Shown here: piece by piece, positions 44,827 through 54,156 of the stretch | Layout of the letters: each line of letters begins with the position of its first letter | Position numbering within the stretch: the stretch's first letter is position 1 | The notes under the pieces: generated by a model | The model's database searches: none | Told to the model about the DNA's origin: nothing | The model's input: only the letters and a program-made list of their open reading frames with translations | Made by a program: the position numbers and the translations under genes | Assembly (NCBI GenBank): GCA_900316505.1 | Contig: ONDH01000011.1 | Span: 1-64,000, forward strand | Direction: 5' to 3' | Origin: an uncultured Prevotellaceae bacterium | GTDB taxonomy: Bacteria; Bacteroidota; Bacteroidia; Bacteroidales; Bacteroidaceae | Length of the DNA: 64,000 nt

Positions 44827-45791
44827 AGAACAAATACTTCAAGAAAAACTACGAAAAAGGGTTGTGGAGCATGGAAAGCATCACGCTGATTTACATGCTG
44901 TTCACCACTATCCTCATTGGCATCTATTGGAAGAATCTTTCCGACCCGACAAGCATGATTGTCACACGTGTCATCATGCTTGCAGCAATAGCAGGCATGT
45001 ACGGCATCTATCGTTGGTATCCTTGCCGTGCCTTACGCATCTTGCGAGTCTTTCCTCCCCTGCTCGGCTTGATATTCTGGTATCCGGAAACCTACGACTT
45101 CTGTTCACAACTCCCCTATCTTGACCACATCTTCGCAGGAATCGACCAGACACTCTTTGGTTGCCAACCAGCCCTTGTGTTCAACACCATTGTGACCAGC
45201 ACTTTCTGGAGCGAAGCCTTCAACATGGGCTATTATGCCTATTACTATATGATGGGTGCTACCCTCATCTTCTATCTGCTTTGCCGCTATCCAGAGGCTG
45301 ACAAGGCGGGATTTGTGTTCCTTGCCTCCTTCTTCCTCTTCTACGTAATTTACGAGTTTCTGCCCGTAGCAGGACCCCAATATTACTTCAAGGCGGTGGG
45401 TGTGGAAACAGCCGATTCGGGTGTCTTCCCTGCTGTCGGTTATTACTTCCAAACCCACACGGAGATGCTGATGCCCGAAATCAAGGGCATCTTCAGCCAA
45501 CTCGTCTTAGGAGCACAAGAGGTGGGCGAACGACCCACTGCCGCATTCCCCAGCAGTCATGTGGGCATGAGTACGGTGACGATGCTGTTGGCGTGGAAAG
45601 CAAAGAACAAGTGGCTTTTCTGGCTCATGATGCCTTTGTATCTGCTGCTATGCTGTGCAACGGTCTATATACAGGCACATTACCTCATCGACTCCATCTG
45701 TGGATTCTTCGCAGCGGTGCTTTTCTTCTGGCTGACCAGTCAGATGTATGACCGCATCCACTCTCGCCGCATGGCAAATAGTAAATTGTAA
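44817..45791 (+). CDS. PAP2-superfamily membrane phosphatase/phosphotransferase
   Basis: A 324-residue polytopic membrane protein. ATG at 44817 (MDIKNKYFKK) overlaps the epimerase stop; earlier ATG codons at 44763 and 44790 are possible but lie within that gene. Six or so hydrophobic segments are seen. The acid-phosphatase/PAP2 signature is in the C-terminal half: ERPTAAFPSSHVGMS (motif 2 with its His) and HYLIDSICGF (motif 3 with His-Asp). The arrangement resembles the inositol-phosphoryl-ceramide synthase/lipid phosphatase branch. Its last residues (ANSKL) are encoded in an AAATTGT repeat array. Substrate unknown; a lipid phosphate is likely. Confidence 0.85.
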   Translation: MDIKNKYFKKNYEKGLWSMESITLIYMLFTTILIGIYWKNLSDPTSMIVTRVIMLAAIAGMYGIYRWYPCRALRILRVFPPLLGLIFWYPETYDFCSQLPYLDHIFAGIDQTLFGCQPALVFNTIVTSTFWSEAFNMGYYAYYYMMGATLIFYLLCRYPEADKAGFVFLASFFLFYVIYEFLPVAGPQYYFKAVGVETADSGVFPAVGYYFQTHTEMLMPEIKGIFSQLVLGAQEVGERPTAAFPSSHVGMSTVTMLLAWKAKNKWLFWLMMPLYLLLCCATVYIQAHYLIDSICGFFAAVLFFWLTSQMYDRIHSRRMANSKL

Positions 45792-45811
45792 ATTGTCAAA
45801 TTGTAAATTAC
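45777..45811. repeat. AAATTGT heptamer array at the end of the PAP2 gene
   Basis: Units AATAGTA, AATTGTA, AATTGTC, then AATTGTA and AATTACC run through the stop codon and into the short spacer before the radical SAM gene. Confidence 0.65.
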
Positions 45812-45815
45812 CAAA

Positions 45816-46589
45816 ATGACGATCATCTATCCATCCCCCATATTCGGTCCCGTTCATAGTCGCCGTCTCGGCATATCGCTGGGCATCAACCTCTTGCCCG
45901 GTGATGGTAAGTGCTGCTCTTTTGACTGCATCTATTGTGAGTGCGGTTTCAATCACGATTTCGTGCCTAAGCAGAAAATGCCCACACGGGAAGAAGTGCG
46001 GGATGCGCTTGAGAATCAACTTATCAAGATGAAAGACGAAGGGACAGCCCCCGATGTGCTGACCTTTGCAGGGAATGGTGAACCAACTCTTCACCCTCAC
46101 TTCCCTGAAATCATCGAAGACACCCTGACTCTCCGTCACCAATACTTCCCCAATGCCAAGGTGAGCGTCTTGACCAATGCCACCCAAATCCTGCGCCCAG
46201 CGGTGTTTGATGCCTTATGCAAGGTGGACAACAACATCTGCAAACTCGACACCATCTCTCCTGACTACATTGCGCTTATCGACCGCCCCAACGGCAACTA
46301 CGATGTGCTGACAATCATCGAAGGGCTGAAGAGATTCGGCAACCGCTGCGTGATCCAGACAATGTTCATGAAGGGCGAATACGAAGGGAAGTCGGTTGAC
46401 AACACGAGCGAGGCATTTGTGCAACCCTGGCTTCAAACCATTCAGGCAATACAGCCACGCGAAGTGATGATTTATACCATTGACCGAGAAACTCCTGCCC
46501 ATCAACTGAAGAAAGCATCGCCAGAAGAACTGGATGCCATCGGCGAACAAGTGCGAAAACTGGGCTTAGCTTGCTCCGTCGCCTATTAA
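45816..46589 (+). CDS. Radical SAM protein
   Basis: A 257-residue radical SAM enzyme. The iron-sulfur cluster cysteines are C34, C38 and C41 in CSFDCIYCECG. The N-terminal GPVHSRRLGISLGINLLP is characteristic of a widespread bacterial group annotated as Fe-S oxidoreductase, related to the wybutosine enzyme TYW1. FAGNGEPTLHPHF is the usual glycine-rich SAM-binding strand. No auxiliary cluster is visible. Reaction unknown. It lies 24 bp after the PAP2 gene and is followed by a strong hairpin. Confidence 0.87.
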   Translation: MTIIYPSPIFGPVHSRRLGISLGINLLPGDGKCCSFDCIYCECGFNHDFVPKQKMPTREEVRDALENQLIKMKDEGTAPDVLTFAGNGEPTLHPHFPEIIEDTLTLRHQYFPNAKVSVLTNATQILRPAVFDALCKVDNNICKLDTISPDYIALIDRPNGNYDVLTIIEGLKRFGNRCVIQTMFMKGEYEGKSVDNTSEAFVQPWLQTIQAIQPREVMIYTIDRETPAHQLKKASPEELDAIGEQVRKLGLACSVAY

Positions 46590-46623
46590 GCAACATCCTC
46601 CTCGAGGAGGCTTCCATCTCCTC

Positions 46624-46698
46624 AAAAGGGGTGAGACTCTCACCTATGTCATAGGTCAGACTCTCACCTACCCCATAGGTGAGAGTCTCATCCCTTTT
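46624..46698. repeat. Compound hairpin with GAGACTCTCACC repeats
   Basis: AAAAGGGGTGAGACTCTCAC (46624 onward, continuing CTAT) pairs with 46675-46698 with one mismatch, giving 24-bp arms. Inside are another GACTCTCACCTA and two ATAGGT copies, so several alternative stems can form. It may terminate the radical SAM transcript; its internal repetition suggests a REP-like element. Confidence 0.85.
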
Positions 46699-46723
46699 AT
46701 GATAAAGAAAACAACATTGAAGC

Positions 46724-47428
46724 ATGAAAAACTTAGTATTCCTTACCGGTGCGGGCATGTCGGCTGAGAGCGGCATCAGCACCTTCCGCGACAGCGGTGG
46801 CCTCTGGGAACAGTATCCCGTAGAGGCAGTGGCAAGCATCCAAGGCTACGAACGTGACCCTGAACTGGTGCAGCAATTCTACAACGAGCGCCGTCAGCAA
46901 CTGAGCAGCGTAGTGCCCAACGAAGGTCACAAACTGGTGGCAAGCCTTGAGGACAAGTTCAACGTAACGGTCATCACACAGAATGTTGACAATCTGCATG
47001 AACGTGCTGGTTCAAAGAATATTATCCACCTGCACGGAGAACTGATGAAAGCCACATCATCGCGCGATCCTAACAATCCGAGCTGCATCGTCACCTTGCC
47101 CGAAGACAACCCCGTTATCAAGATGGGCGACAAGGCGAAAGACGGCAGTCAGCTTCGTCCTTTCATCGTATGGTTTGGCGAAAGCGTACCCATGATTGAA
47201 CCCGCCATCGAAAAGGTGAGAGAAGCAGATATTCTCGTCATCATTGGCACCTCGCTCAATGTTTATCCCGCTGCCGGATTGCTGAATTATGCCAATGGGC
47301 ATTGCAAAATATATCTCATCGATCCCAAAGAAGTACCTTACAACCCAAGCCTGGGCATTCATCACATCATGAAGGGAGCCAGCGAGGGGATGAAAGAGTT
47401 GTGCAGGCTGTTGGAAGAGGAGAAGTAA
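46724..47428 (+). CDS. cobB: NAD-dependent deacylase (sirtuin), zinc-less type
   Basis: A 234-residue cytoplasmic sirtuin removing acetyl or other acyl groups from protein lysines with NAD. The NAD-binding GAGMSAESGISTFRD motif is at the N-terminus, followed by TQNVDNLHERAGS and the catalytic histidine in HLHGELM. LRPFIVWFGESVP and IIGTSLNVYPAAGL follow. The four zinc-binding cysteines of E. coli CobB are missing; only one cysteine remains between HGE and WFGE. From memory, other Bacteroidota sirtuins also lack them, so this is a lineage trait and not damage. Confidence 0.93.
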   Translation: MKNLVFLTGAGMSAESGISTFRDSGGLWEQYPVEAVASIQGYERDPELVQQFYNERRQQLSSVVPNEGHKLVASLEDKFNVTVITQNVDNLHERAGSKNIIHLHGELMKATSSRDPNNPSCIVTLPEDNPVIKMGDKAKDGSQLRPFIVWFGESVPMIEPAIEKVREADILVIIGTSLNVYPAAGLLNYANGHCKIYLIDPKEVPYNPSLGIHHIMKGASEGMKELCRLLEEEK

Positions 47429-47515
47429 AAAGTGAAGAGTGAAAAATCCAAGTTACTTGCCATCCAGATGATTAGATACTTAGATTTTTCACTCTTCACT
47501 CTTCACTTTTCACTT
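47429..47515. repeat. Inverted pair of TTCACTC heptamer arrays after cobB
   Basis: AGTGAAGAGTGAAAAATC (about 47431-47448) pairs perfectly with GATTTTTCACTCTTCACT (about 47483-47500), and TTCACTC/TTCACTT units continue to 47515. It begins at the cobB stop codon and could act as its terminator. Confidence 0.8.
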
Positions 47516-47587
47516 TAATACATCCTAATATAGCATAAAATCCGTTAAAATCGGGCGTAACGCTTCGCCAATGCAAAAAATGTTCGT

Positions 47588-47595
47588 AATTTTGC
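47588..47595 (+). promoter_or_regulatory. DUF6242 gene promoter -7 box
   Basis: TAATTTTG fits TAnnTTTG and lies 30 bp before the start codon at 47626. The region before it contains no heptamer array within 70 bp. Confidence 0.55.
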
Positions 47596-47625
47596 ACCGT
47601 TTTGTATATTGGCTTATTGCGAACA

Positions 47626-48981
47626 ATGAAGAATTTAGATAAAAAGCATACGTTCAAGAGCATGACCGTGCTGATGATTATCGTGTTTACACTCGCGTCA
47701 TGCATGGGAAGCGATAATATTGAAACCACACCCGAATGTGCCATTACAGGCTTCTCGGTCAGCAGCATCACCAGCGATGTCAAGACCAAGAAGTATGATC
47801 AATATGGTCACGCCTCTGACACACTTGTCTCGAGAACGATATACGGCAGTCAGATTTTCTTTAATATCGACCAACTGAACGGACACATCTACACCGTCGA
47901 TTCACTGCCTAACTGGGTGGACTTATCAAAAGTGATAGCGAACGTCAATGCCCAGGGAAATGTCTATTACAAGTTGCAGGAGAACGACGAACTCTACTAT
48001 CCGCTAAATTCCGGCTCGACAATCATCGATTTCAACAAAACCGTTGAGTTGTTGTGTGAATCGACAGACAAACTTTCCAAAAGAATTTACAAGGTGGACA
48101 TCTATAAGCATGTGGGAAACACCGACACGCTGGAATGGGAAGCCATCACTTCCGACCTTACCATCACAGGAGCCAGCAAAGCGTTCCATATTGACGGCAA
48201 AGTCTTTGTTTTTGCCCAAAACGACCATCACCAGCCAGTCGTGACCATTGCCGCTGCTGATGATGCCTCCCAATGGAGCACACCAACAACTATCCCTGTG
48301 GACAACAGTTCCATAGTGCTTTTCAACCACAACTTCTATGGTTTGGGCGACGACGGCTACATCTACCGTTCCAATCCTGCACAGCAGGCTACCACATGGA
48401 CAAAAGCCTCCAATCAATCAGTGGAGCGTCTGTTGGCAGCGGATGCATACTACCTCTATGCTTACGATGGCACATCCATCATCGGGTCATCCGACCTCAA
48501 CACATGGACAGTGGACAAGGCGGTTGACTTGGACATGTTACCAGAGACGTCCATCAACGCCATCACCTATCCTTCCGGCACGAACTCCAACCTGCAGATG
48601 GTGGTGATGACCGGAATTTCAAGTCAGAACAGCAAAAACGGGGTGACATGGTGCAAAAGTTCCACATTGGACACGAGCACCAACCTGCCTTGGGCTTACA
48701 TACAAGTGACTCCTGACAACACCTACGGAATGCCACACTTCGATTACCCCAGCGTGACCTATTACAACGAAGCGCTGTATGCCATCGGAGTGGAGAATGA
48801 TGCTTACGCCGAACTGTACCGTTCAGACGACAATGGCATCACGTGGCATCCTCAATCGGAGAAATATCCCACGCCTAAAGACCTGAAACCGGTCAATGGA
48901 GCAGCCAGCATCGTGGCAGTGGGCAAAGATCTATGGATTATCCAAGAAAACGGCAAGGTATGGCAAGGCTCTATACAATAA
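47626..48981 (+). CDS. DUF6242-like lipoprotein
   Basis: A 451-residue exported lipoprotein. ATG at 47626 (MKNLDKKHTFKSMTVLM) is chosen because it follows the promoter box; the longer frame would start before transcription. The lipobox is TLASC, with the cysteine at about residue 27. The mature protein is beta-rich, with repeated motifs such as FYGLGDDGYIYRSNPA and ALYAIGVENDAYAELYRSDD that suggest a Kelch- or sialidase-like propeller. It fits the Bacteroidota family DUF6242. It overlaps the following barrel gene by 22 bp. Function unknown. Confidence 0.75.
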   Translation: MKNLDKKHTFKSMTVLMIIVFTLASCMGSDNIETTPECAITGFSVSSITSDVKTKKYDQYGHASDTLVSRTIYGSQIFFNIDQLNGHIYTVDSLPNWVDLSKVIANVNAQGNVYYKLQENDELYYPLNSGSTIIDFNKTVELLCESTDKLSKRIYKVDIYKHVGNTDTLEWEAITSDLTITGASKAFHIDGKVFVFAQNDHHQPVVTIAAADDASQWSTPTTIPVDNSSIVLFNHNFYGLGDDGYIYRSNPAQQATTWTKASNQSVERLLAADAYYLYAYDGTSIIGSSDLNTWTVDKAVDLDMLPETSINAITYPSGTNSNLQMVVMTGISSQNSKNGVTWCKSSTLDTSTNLPWAYIQVTPDNTYGMPHFDYPSVTYYNEALYAIGVENDAYAELYRSDDNGITWHPQSEKYPTPKDLKPVNGAASIVAVGKDLWIIQENGKVWQGSIQ

Positions 48982-49622
48982 TTGCAACCATCCTCCTCGC
49001 CGTGAATGTCCATGCGCAAGAGTTAGAATATGCGTTGGAGATCGGCGCGATGGGCGGTCCTGGTTTCTATATGGGTGACGCCAACACCAACGGCTTCTAC
49101 AAGAATGTGACGATGGCTGGCGGATTGATGGGACGATACAACATCAACCCACGTATGGCACTCAAATTCGACCTCGGCTTCGGAAGCGTGAAGGGCGATG
49201 CCAGCAAGGGCAAGAACAAGTTCCCCGAAAAGACGGGACAGAAATGGGACTTCAACAACTCGTTGGTTGACGTGGGTTGCCAATACGAACTCAACTTCTG
49301 GGGCTATGGCACTGGAACAGGATTCAAAGGCAGCAAGCGACTCTCACCTTACATCCAAATGGGATTGGGATTCACCTACGGCAACAAGGAACTGACCATG
49401 AACATTCCCGTTGGATTTGGCATCAAATATAAGTTCAAGCCACGCTGGAATGTGGGAATCGATTGGTCCATGCGTTTCTCCATGAGCGACAAATTGGATG
49501 GTATCGAAGACCCTTACAAAGTCAAGAGCGGGTTCTTGAAGAACAAGGACAGCTACTCATGGACGATGGTGTACATCTCCTACGACCTTTGTCCAAAGTA
49601 TAGAAAGTGTAACAACGATTAA
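48960..49622 (+). CDS. DUF6089 outer-membrane beta-barrel protein
   Basis: A 220-residue exported protein. ATG at 48960 (MARLYTIIATILLAVNVHAQ) gives a clean signal peptide cleaved after AQ; an earlier ATG at 48933 would add nine polar residues. The mature part has alternating aromatic strands (LEIGAMGGPGFYMGDANT, YINP-like turns, YIQMGLGFTYG) and belongs to the small barrel family DUF6089 found in Bacteroidota next to uppS and bamA. Its start overlaps the DUF6242 gene. uppS starts 12 bp downstream. Probably an envelope assembly or porin-like protein; exact role unknown. Confidence 0.82.
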   Translation: MARLYTIIATILLAVNVHAQELEYALEIGAMGGPGFYMGDANTNGFYKNVTMAGGLMGRYNINPRMALKFDLGFGSVKGDASKGKNKFPEKTGQKWDFNNSLVDVGCQYELNFWGYGTGTGFKGSKRLSPYIQMGLGFTYGNKELTMNIPVGFGIKYKFKPRWNVGIDWSMRFSMSDKLDGIEDPYKVKSGFLKNKDSYSWTMVYISYDLCPKYRKCNND

Positions 49623-49634
49623 GACAACATAATC

Positions 49635-50375
49635 ATGTATAAAGAGCAAATAGATATGACCCGATTGCCACGCCACATTGCCATCATTATGGATGGTAAC
49701 GGACGATGGGCAAAAGCGCAAGGCAAAGAACGCACCTTCGGTCACCAGGAAGGGGCTGAACGCGTGCATGACATCATGACCGAAGCTGTCAAATTGGGTA
49801 TTGATTATCTCACTCTCTATACATTCTCCACTGAAAACTGGAATCGCCCCGAAGAAGAGGTGGCGGCTTTGATGGCATTGCTGCTTAAGCACCTGGAAGA
49901 GGAACTCTTCATGAAGAACAACGCCCGTTTCCGTGTGATTGGTGACACTCAACGACTGCCACAAACCGTACAGGAAGCATGCGCCTATCTGGAGAAACGC
50001 ACCAGCAACAACACTGGCACCTGCATGGTGCTGGCACTCAGCTACTCTTCTAAATGGGAAATCACCCAAGCGGTAAAGAAAATTGCCACTAAAGTGAAGG
50101 AAGGAACACTCAACGCCGAGGACATCTGCGAAGAAACCATCACGCAGCACCTTGCCACCAACTTTATGCCCGACCCGGAACTGATGATCCGCACCGGCGG
50201 TGAGGAAAGGCTGAGCAACTACCTATTGTGGCAGTGTGCCTACTCTGAGTTCTACTTCACGGGAACCTACTGGCCCGACTTCCATGAGGAAGACCTCTGC
50301 AAGGCGATTGTAGACTATCAGGGACGCCAACGCCGCTTCGGCAAAACTGGCGAACAAGTGACTGAGAAAAAATAA
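49635..50375 (+). CDS. uppS: Undecaprenyl diphosphate synthase
   Basis: A 246-residue cis-prenyltransferase making the C55 lipid carrier for peptidoglycan and surface glycans. The N-terminus shows [14 protein letters not shown] with the magnesium-binding D20 and [24 protein letters not shown] and [20 protein letters not shown] are the substrate-binding blocks near the middle and C-terminus. Length is normal. It lies between a DUF6089 barrel gene and bamA (22 bp), the usual Bacteroidota order. Confidence 0.96.
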   Translation: MYKEQIDMTRLPRHIAIIMDGNGRWAKAQGKERTFGHQEGAERVHDIMTEAVKLGIDYLTLYTFSTENWNRPEEEVAALMALLLKHLEEELFMKNNARFRVIGDTQRLPQTVQEACAYLEKRTSNNTGTCMVLALSYSSKWEITQAVKKIATKVKEGTLNAEDICEETITQHLATNFMPDPELMIRTGGEERLSNYLLWQCAYSEFYFTGTYWPDFHEEDLCKAIVDYQGRQRRFGKTGEQVTEKK

Positions 50376-50397
50376 CGATATACATTATATAATATAC

Positions 50398-53031
50398 ATG
50401 AGGATTTTAAGATTCATCATACTCACATCCGTCTTTCTTCTTTCTTCGTTTGTGACTCTCAAGGCACAAGTGCAGACAGAGCCAAACGTCGTATACGGAC
50501 AAGAGAAGAAGTACGAGATTGGAGGAATCGCTGTGGAAGGTGTCACAAACTACGACGACTACATACTCATCGGACTTTCAGGACTCACCGTTGGCGAGAT
50601 GATTTCCGTACCTGGCGATGAAATCACGGCTGCAGTCAAAAGATATTGGAAACAAGGACTCTTCTCTTCTGTGAAAATTGCGGCAGACAGTATCGTGGAT
50701 GGAAAGGTCTATCTGAAAATTGCCCTTGCCATGCGCCCACGCGTGTCGCAAGTCAACATCAATGGTGTGAAGAAGTCGGAACACGATGACCTGATGGAGA
50801 AAATGGGCATTGTGAAAGGCAATCAGCTGACTCCCAACATGGTGGACAAGGCAAAGATCATCGCCAAAAGATACTTTGACGAGAAAGGTTTCAAGAATGC
50901 TGAGGTGAACATCATGCAGCACGATGACCTTACACAGCAAGGGCAACTCATTGTTGATGTCAACATTGACAAGAAGGAAAAAGTGAAGGTCAACAAAATC
51001 CACATCTCTGGTAATGAGCATCTTGCCACCAAGAAGTTCCATGGTGGATTCTTCTCAGGCGGTCTCTTGAAGAAAACCAACGAGAAAGGCTTTAAAAGCC
51101 TCTTCAAAGCCAAGAAATTCGTTAAGGACAAGTTTGATGAGGATAAGGAGCGTGTGATTGAGAAATATAACGAACTTGGTTTCCGCGATGCCTATATCGA
51201 CGCGGACAGTGTGGTTAATGTGGGTGAGAATCTCGTGGATGTATACCTCCATATTGACGAGGGCGAGAAATACTATGTACGCAACATCAGTTGGGTGGGC
51301 AACACGCTCTATAGCACGGAGGCACTCCAAAAGACACTCCAGATGAAGCGTGGCGACGTGTACAACACAAAACACATCCGCAAACGCCTGTTGGAAGACG
51401 AGCAATCAGTGACCAACAGCTACTTCAACCAAGGTTATGTCTTCAATCAGGTCAACAGTGTGGAAGTAGATGTGGATGGCGACTCCATCGACCTCGAAAT
51501 CCGTATTTCCGAGGGCATCCAGAGTACTATCAACAAAATCAAGATTTATGGTAACACCCGTGTGTACGAGGAAGTTGTGCGTCGTGAGTTCTTGCTGAAA
51601 CCCGGTGACCTCTTCTCCATGGATGCCTTCAAACAGACATACATGGAAATTGCACAGATGGGACATTTCGATCCGGAAGCCATGAATCCTAACGAGTGGA
51701 TCAAGCCCGACCAGATCAATGGAACCGTCGACCTCGAAGTGGGTTTGACCCCGAAAGCAAGTGACCAGATTGAGTTCTCGCTCGGATGGGGACAGACAGG
51801 TGTCATCGGTAAGGTGGGATTGAAGTTCACCAACTTCTCCATGCGCAACCTCTTCGGCAAGAACCGCCTCCATCGCGGTATCTTCCCACAAGGTGACGCA
51901 CAGGAATTGGAACTCAGTGCTTCCACAAATGGCTCTTACTATCAGTCATACAGCATCTCGTTCCTCGACCCATGGTTCGGTCGTAAGCGTCCTAACCAAC
52001 TCTCTGTCAGCGCGTTCTTCTCTCGCCAGACAGACATCAGCAGCAGTTACTACAACAGCAGTTACTACAACAACTACTATAATATGCTGTATGGTATGGG
52101 CAACTACAACAGCAGTTACTACAACAACTACTCCAACTACTACGACCCAGACAAATACATTGAGCTGTTCGGTGTGAGCATCGGTTTTGGAAAGCGCCTA
52201 TCATGGCCTGACAACAACTTCCGATTCAGTGCATCGCTCGGTTACACACGATACATGATGAAGAACTGGGACTACTTCATCATTCAGAACGGCAACTGTA
52301 ACAACATCAACATGACGCTCAACTTGTCACGTTCGATGCTTGACAGCGGTATGTTTCCACGTAGTGGTTCACAAATCAGTGCATCGGTGACGTTCACACC
52401 ACCCTACTCTCTTTGGGACGGAGTGGACTATGAGCACTTGGCGACTGACCCCCGCAATGCCAACTACCAGAACGACATGAGCCGTAAGTACAAGTGGATT
52501 GAGTATCACAAGTGGAAATTCAACTCTCGATTCTTCACTCCATTAGGCAGTGCCCAAAAGTGTTTTGTCCTGATGACACGCTTTGATTTCGGTCTTCTTG
52601 GTCATTACAACATACACAAGAAGTCACCATTCGAGACCTTCTATGTGGGTGGTGATGGTATGTCTGGATACTCCTCCACATACTATTCTGAAACCATTGG
52701 TCTGCGTGGTTATGACAATGGTGCCCTCACACAAGGTTACAACTATGGCTATGCTTACGACCGTATGACACTCGAGCTGCGTTACCCACTCCTGCTGCAA
52801 GGCTCCACTAACATCTACGGATTGGCATTTGCCGAAGCTGGTAACGCTTGGCCAGAACTGAAGAAATTCAATCCTTTCGATATGAAACGTTCAGCTGGTA
52901 TCGGTGTTCGACTCTTCCTTCCGATGGTCGGTTTGATGGGTCTTGACTGGGCATACGGCTTTGACAAAATCAACGGAACGAAAACCTATAGCGGAAGTCA
53001 GTTCCACTTCATTCTTGGACAAGAATTTTAA
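50398..53031 (+). CDS. bamA: Outer membrane assembly factor BamA
   Basis: An 877-residue outer-membrane protein that folds and inserts barrel proteins. The signal peptide (1-24, ending KAQ) is followed by POTRA repeats (about 35-430; IGGIAVEGVTNYDDYILIGL is the first) and a 16-strand barrel (about 440-877) ending in a terminal Phe (FHFILGQEF). The conserved surrogate motif VGGDGMSGY and the later YGFDKINGTK fit Bacteroidota BamA. Between strands, residues about 548-583 form a Tyr/Asn/Ser-rich loop (SSYYNSSYYNNYYN) built from repeated DNA. It is followed by OmpH/Skp genes that deliver its clients. Confidence 0.94.
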   Translation: MRILRFIILTSVFLLSSFVTLKAQVQTEPNVVYGQEKKYEIGGIAVEGVTNYDDYILIGLSGLTVGEMISVPGDEITAAVKRYWKQGLFSSVKIAADSIVDGKVYLKIALAMRPRVSQVNINGVKKSEHDDLMEKMGIVKGNQLTPNMVDKAKIIAKRYFDEKGFKNAEVNIMQHDDLTQQGQLIVDVNIDKKEKVKVNKIHISGNEHLATKKFHGGFFSGGLLKKTNEKGFKSLFKAKKFVKDKFDEDKERVIEKYNELGFRDAYIDADSVVNVGENLVDVYLHIDEGEKYYVRNISWVGNTLYSTEALQKTLQMKRGDVYNTKHIRKRLLEDEQSVTNSYFNQGYVFNQVNSVEVDVDGDSIDLEIRISEGIQSTINKIKIYGNTRVYEEVVRREFLLKPGDLFSMDAFKQTYMEIAQMGHFDPEAMNPNEWIKPDQINGTVDLEVGLTPKASDQIEFSLGWGQTGVIGKVGLKFTNFSMRNLFGKNRLHRGIFPQGDAQELELSASTNGSYYQSYSISFLDPWFGRKRPNQLSVSAFFSRQTDISSSYYNSSYYNNYYNMLYGMGNYNSSYYNNYSNYYDPDKYIELFGVSIGFGKRLSWPDNNFRFSASLGYTRYMMKNWDYFIIQNGNCNNINMTLNLSRSMLDSGMFPRSGSQISASVTFTPPYSLWDGVDYEHLATDPRNANYQNDMSRKYKWIEYHKWKFNSRFFTPLGSAQKCFVLMTRFDFGLLGHYNIHKKSPFETFYVGGDGMSGYSSTYYSETIGLRGYDNGALTQGYNYGYAYDRMTLELRYPLLLQGSTNIYGLAFAEAGNAWPELKKFNPFDMKRSAGIGVRLFLPMVGLMGLDWAYGFDKINGTKTYSGSQFHFILGQEF
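52039..52146. repeat. Tyr/Asn-rich repeat region in bamA
   Basis: The run AACAGCAGTTACTACAAC occurs twice and shorter AACTACT/TACTACAAC copies fill the rest. It encodes a low-complexity surface loop of the BamA barrel. Confidence 0.8.
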
Positions 53032-53074
53032 CCCCCTATACAACGACTCTGATTATTCTCAAAAAATCCAAAAT

Positions 53075-53587
53075 ATGAAAAAGCTTTTATTGACCCTCAC
53101 CGTGCTTTTGGCATCCATCGCTGCCAATGCACAGAAGTTTGCGCTTGTTGACATGGAGTACATCCTCAAGAATGTGCCCGCTTACGAACGCGCCAACGAA
53201 CAGCTCAACCAAGTTTCAAAAAAGTGGGAAGGCGAAGTGGAAGCATTGCTCAACGAGGCTGAAACACTCTACAAGAAATACCAATCTGAATCAGTGTTCC
53301 TCTCCGATGCACAAAAAACCAAGGCTGAAGAAGCCATCATGGCTAAGGAGAAGGAAGCCAGCGATTTGAAAAAGAAATACTTTGGTGGGGAAGGCGAGCT
53401 TTACAAGAAGCGTCAGAGCCTGCTCGCACCCATTCAAGACGAAATCTACAACGCCGTCAAGGACATCTGTGACCAAAAAGGTTACCAGCTTGTACTCGAT
53501 CGTGCTTCTGGTGGTAGCATCATCTATGCCTCCCCAAAGATTGACATCAGCGAGGAAGTGCTCCTGAAACTAGGCTACACCCACTAA
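53075..53587 (+). CDS. OmpH/Skp-like periplasmic chaperone 1
   Basis: A 170-residue exported protein of the OmpH (Skp) family, which holds unfolded outer-membrane proteins in the periplasm. ATG at 53075 (MKKLLLTLTVLLASIAANAQ) gives the signal peptide. The mature part begins KFALVDMEYILKNVPAYE, the usual Skp start, then a long charged helix pair, and ends with DKG-like YQLVLDRASGGSIIYASP. It lies 44 bp after bamA. First of three tandem relatives. Confidence 0.92.
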   Translation: MKKLLLTLTVLLASIAANAQKFALVDMEYILKNVPAYERANEQLNQVSKKWEGEVEALLNEAETLYKKYQSESVFLSDAQKTKAEEAIMAKEKEASDLKKKYFGGEGELYKKRQSLLAPIQDEIYNAVKDICDQKGYQLVLDRASGGSIIYASPKIDISEEVLLKLGYTH

Positions 53588-53661
53588 AAACATTCTTTTG
53601 AAGACAAGACTATCCAGAAGAGAAACAAAACAATTAAAAACCTAATAACTCAACAAAAACA

Positions 53662-54153
53662 ATGAAAAAGATTATTTTCGCGATGCTCTTGGCTTTGCCA
53701 ATGACCACGTTCGCACAGAAAATTGGACACGTAGATGTAGATGCAGTTGCTCAGGGCATGGCTGAGGTTACTGCACTCCAGACAGAAATTCAGAATCTCC
53801 AGAAGCAGTTCGATGATGAGCTGAAGCGCAAGGAAGCTGACATTCAGGCAAAGAACGATGCCTATGAGAAGGAAAAGGCAACCCTCTCTGAGACACTCCG
53901 CACTTATCGTGAGCAGGACATCCAGAAGGCCATCCAGGAATACCGTCAGTTTGGCGAGACCAGCGAACAGGAACTGCAGAAAACCTATCAAACCAAGATG
54001 GGTGAGATTCAGGAGAAAATCATGAAAGCAGTACAAGAAGTGGGTGCCGCTGGTGGCTTCACTTATATCATTCCTGCCGGCGCATGCGCTTACATTGGTA
54101 CAGGTGCCACCGACATCACCAGCCAGGTGAAAGCGAAGGTGGGCGCTAAGTAA
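53662..54153 (+). CDS. OmpH/Skp-like periplasmic chaperone 2
   Basis: A 163-residue member of the same family: signal peptide MKKIIFAMLLALPMTTFAQ, then KIGHVDVDAVAQGMAEV, a coiled-coil of about 80 residues and the C-terminal strand GGFTYIIPAGACAYIG. It is 75 bp downstream of the first copy and clearly diverged from it. Same role inferred, perhaps with different clients. Confidence 0.9.
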   Translation: MKKIIFAMLLALPMTTFAQKIGHVDVDAVAQGMAEVTALQTEIQNLQKQFDDELKRKEADIQAKNDAYEKEKATLSETLRTYREQDIQKAIQEYRQFGETSEQELQKTYQTKMGEIQEKIMKAVQEVGAAGGFTYIIPAGACAYIGTGATDITSQVKAKVGAK

Positions 54154-54156
54154 GGC

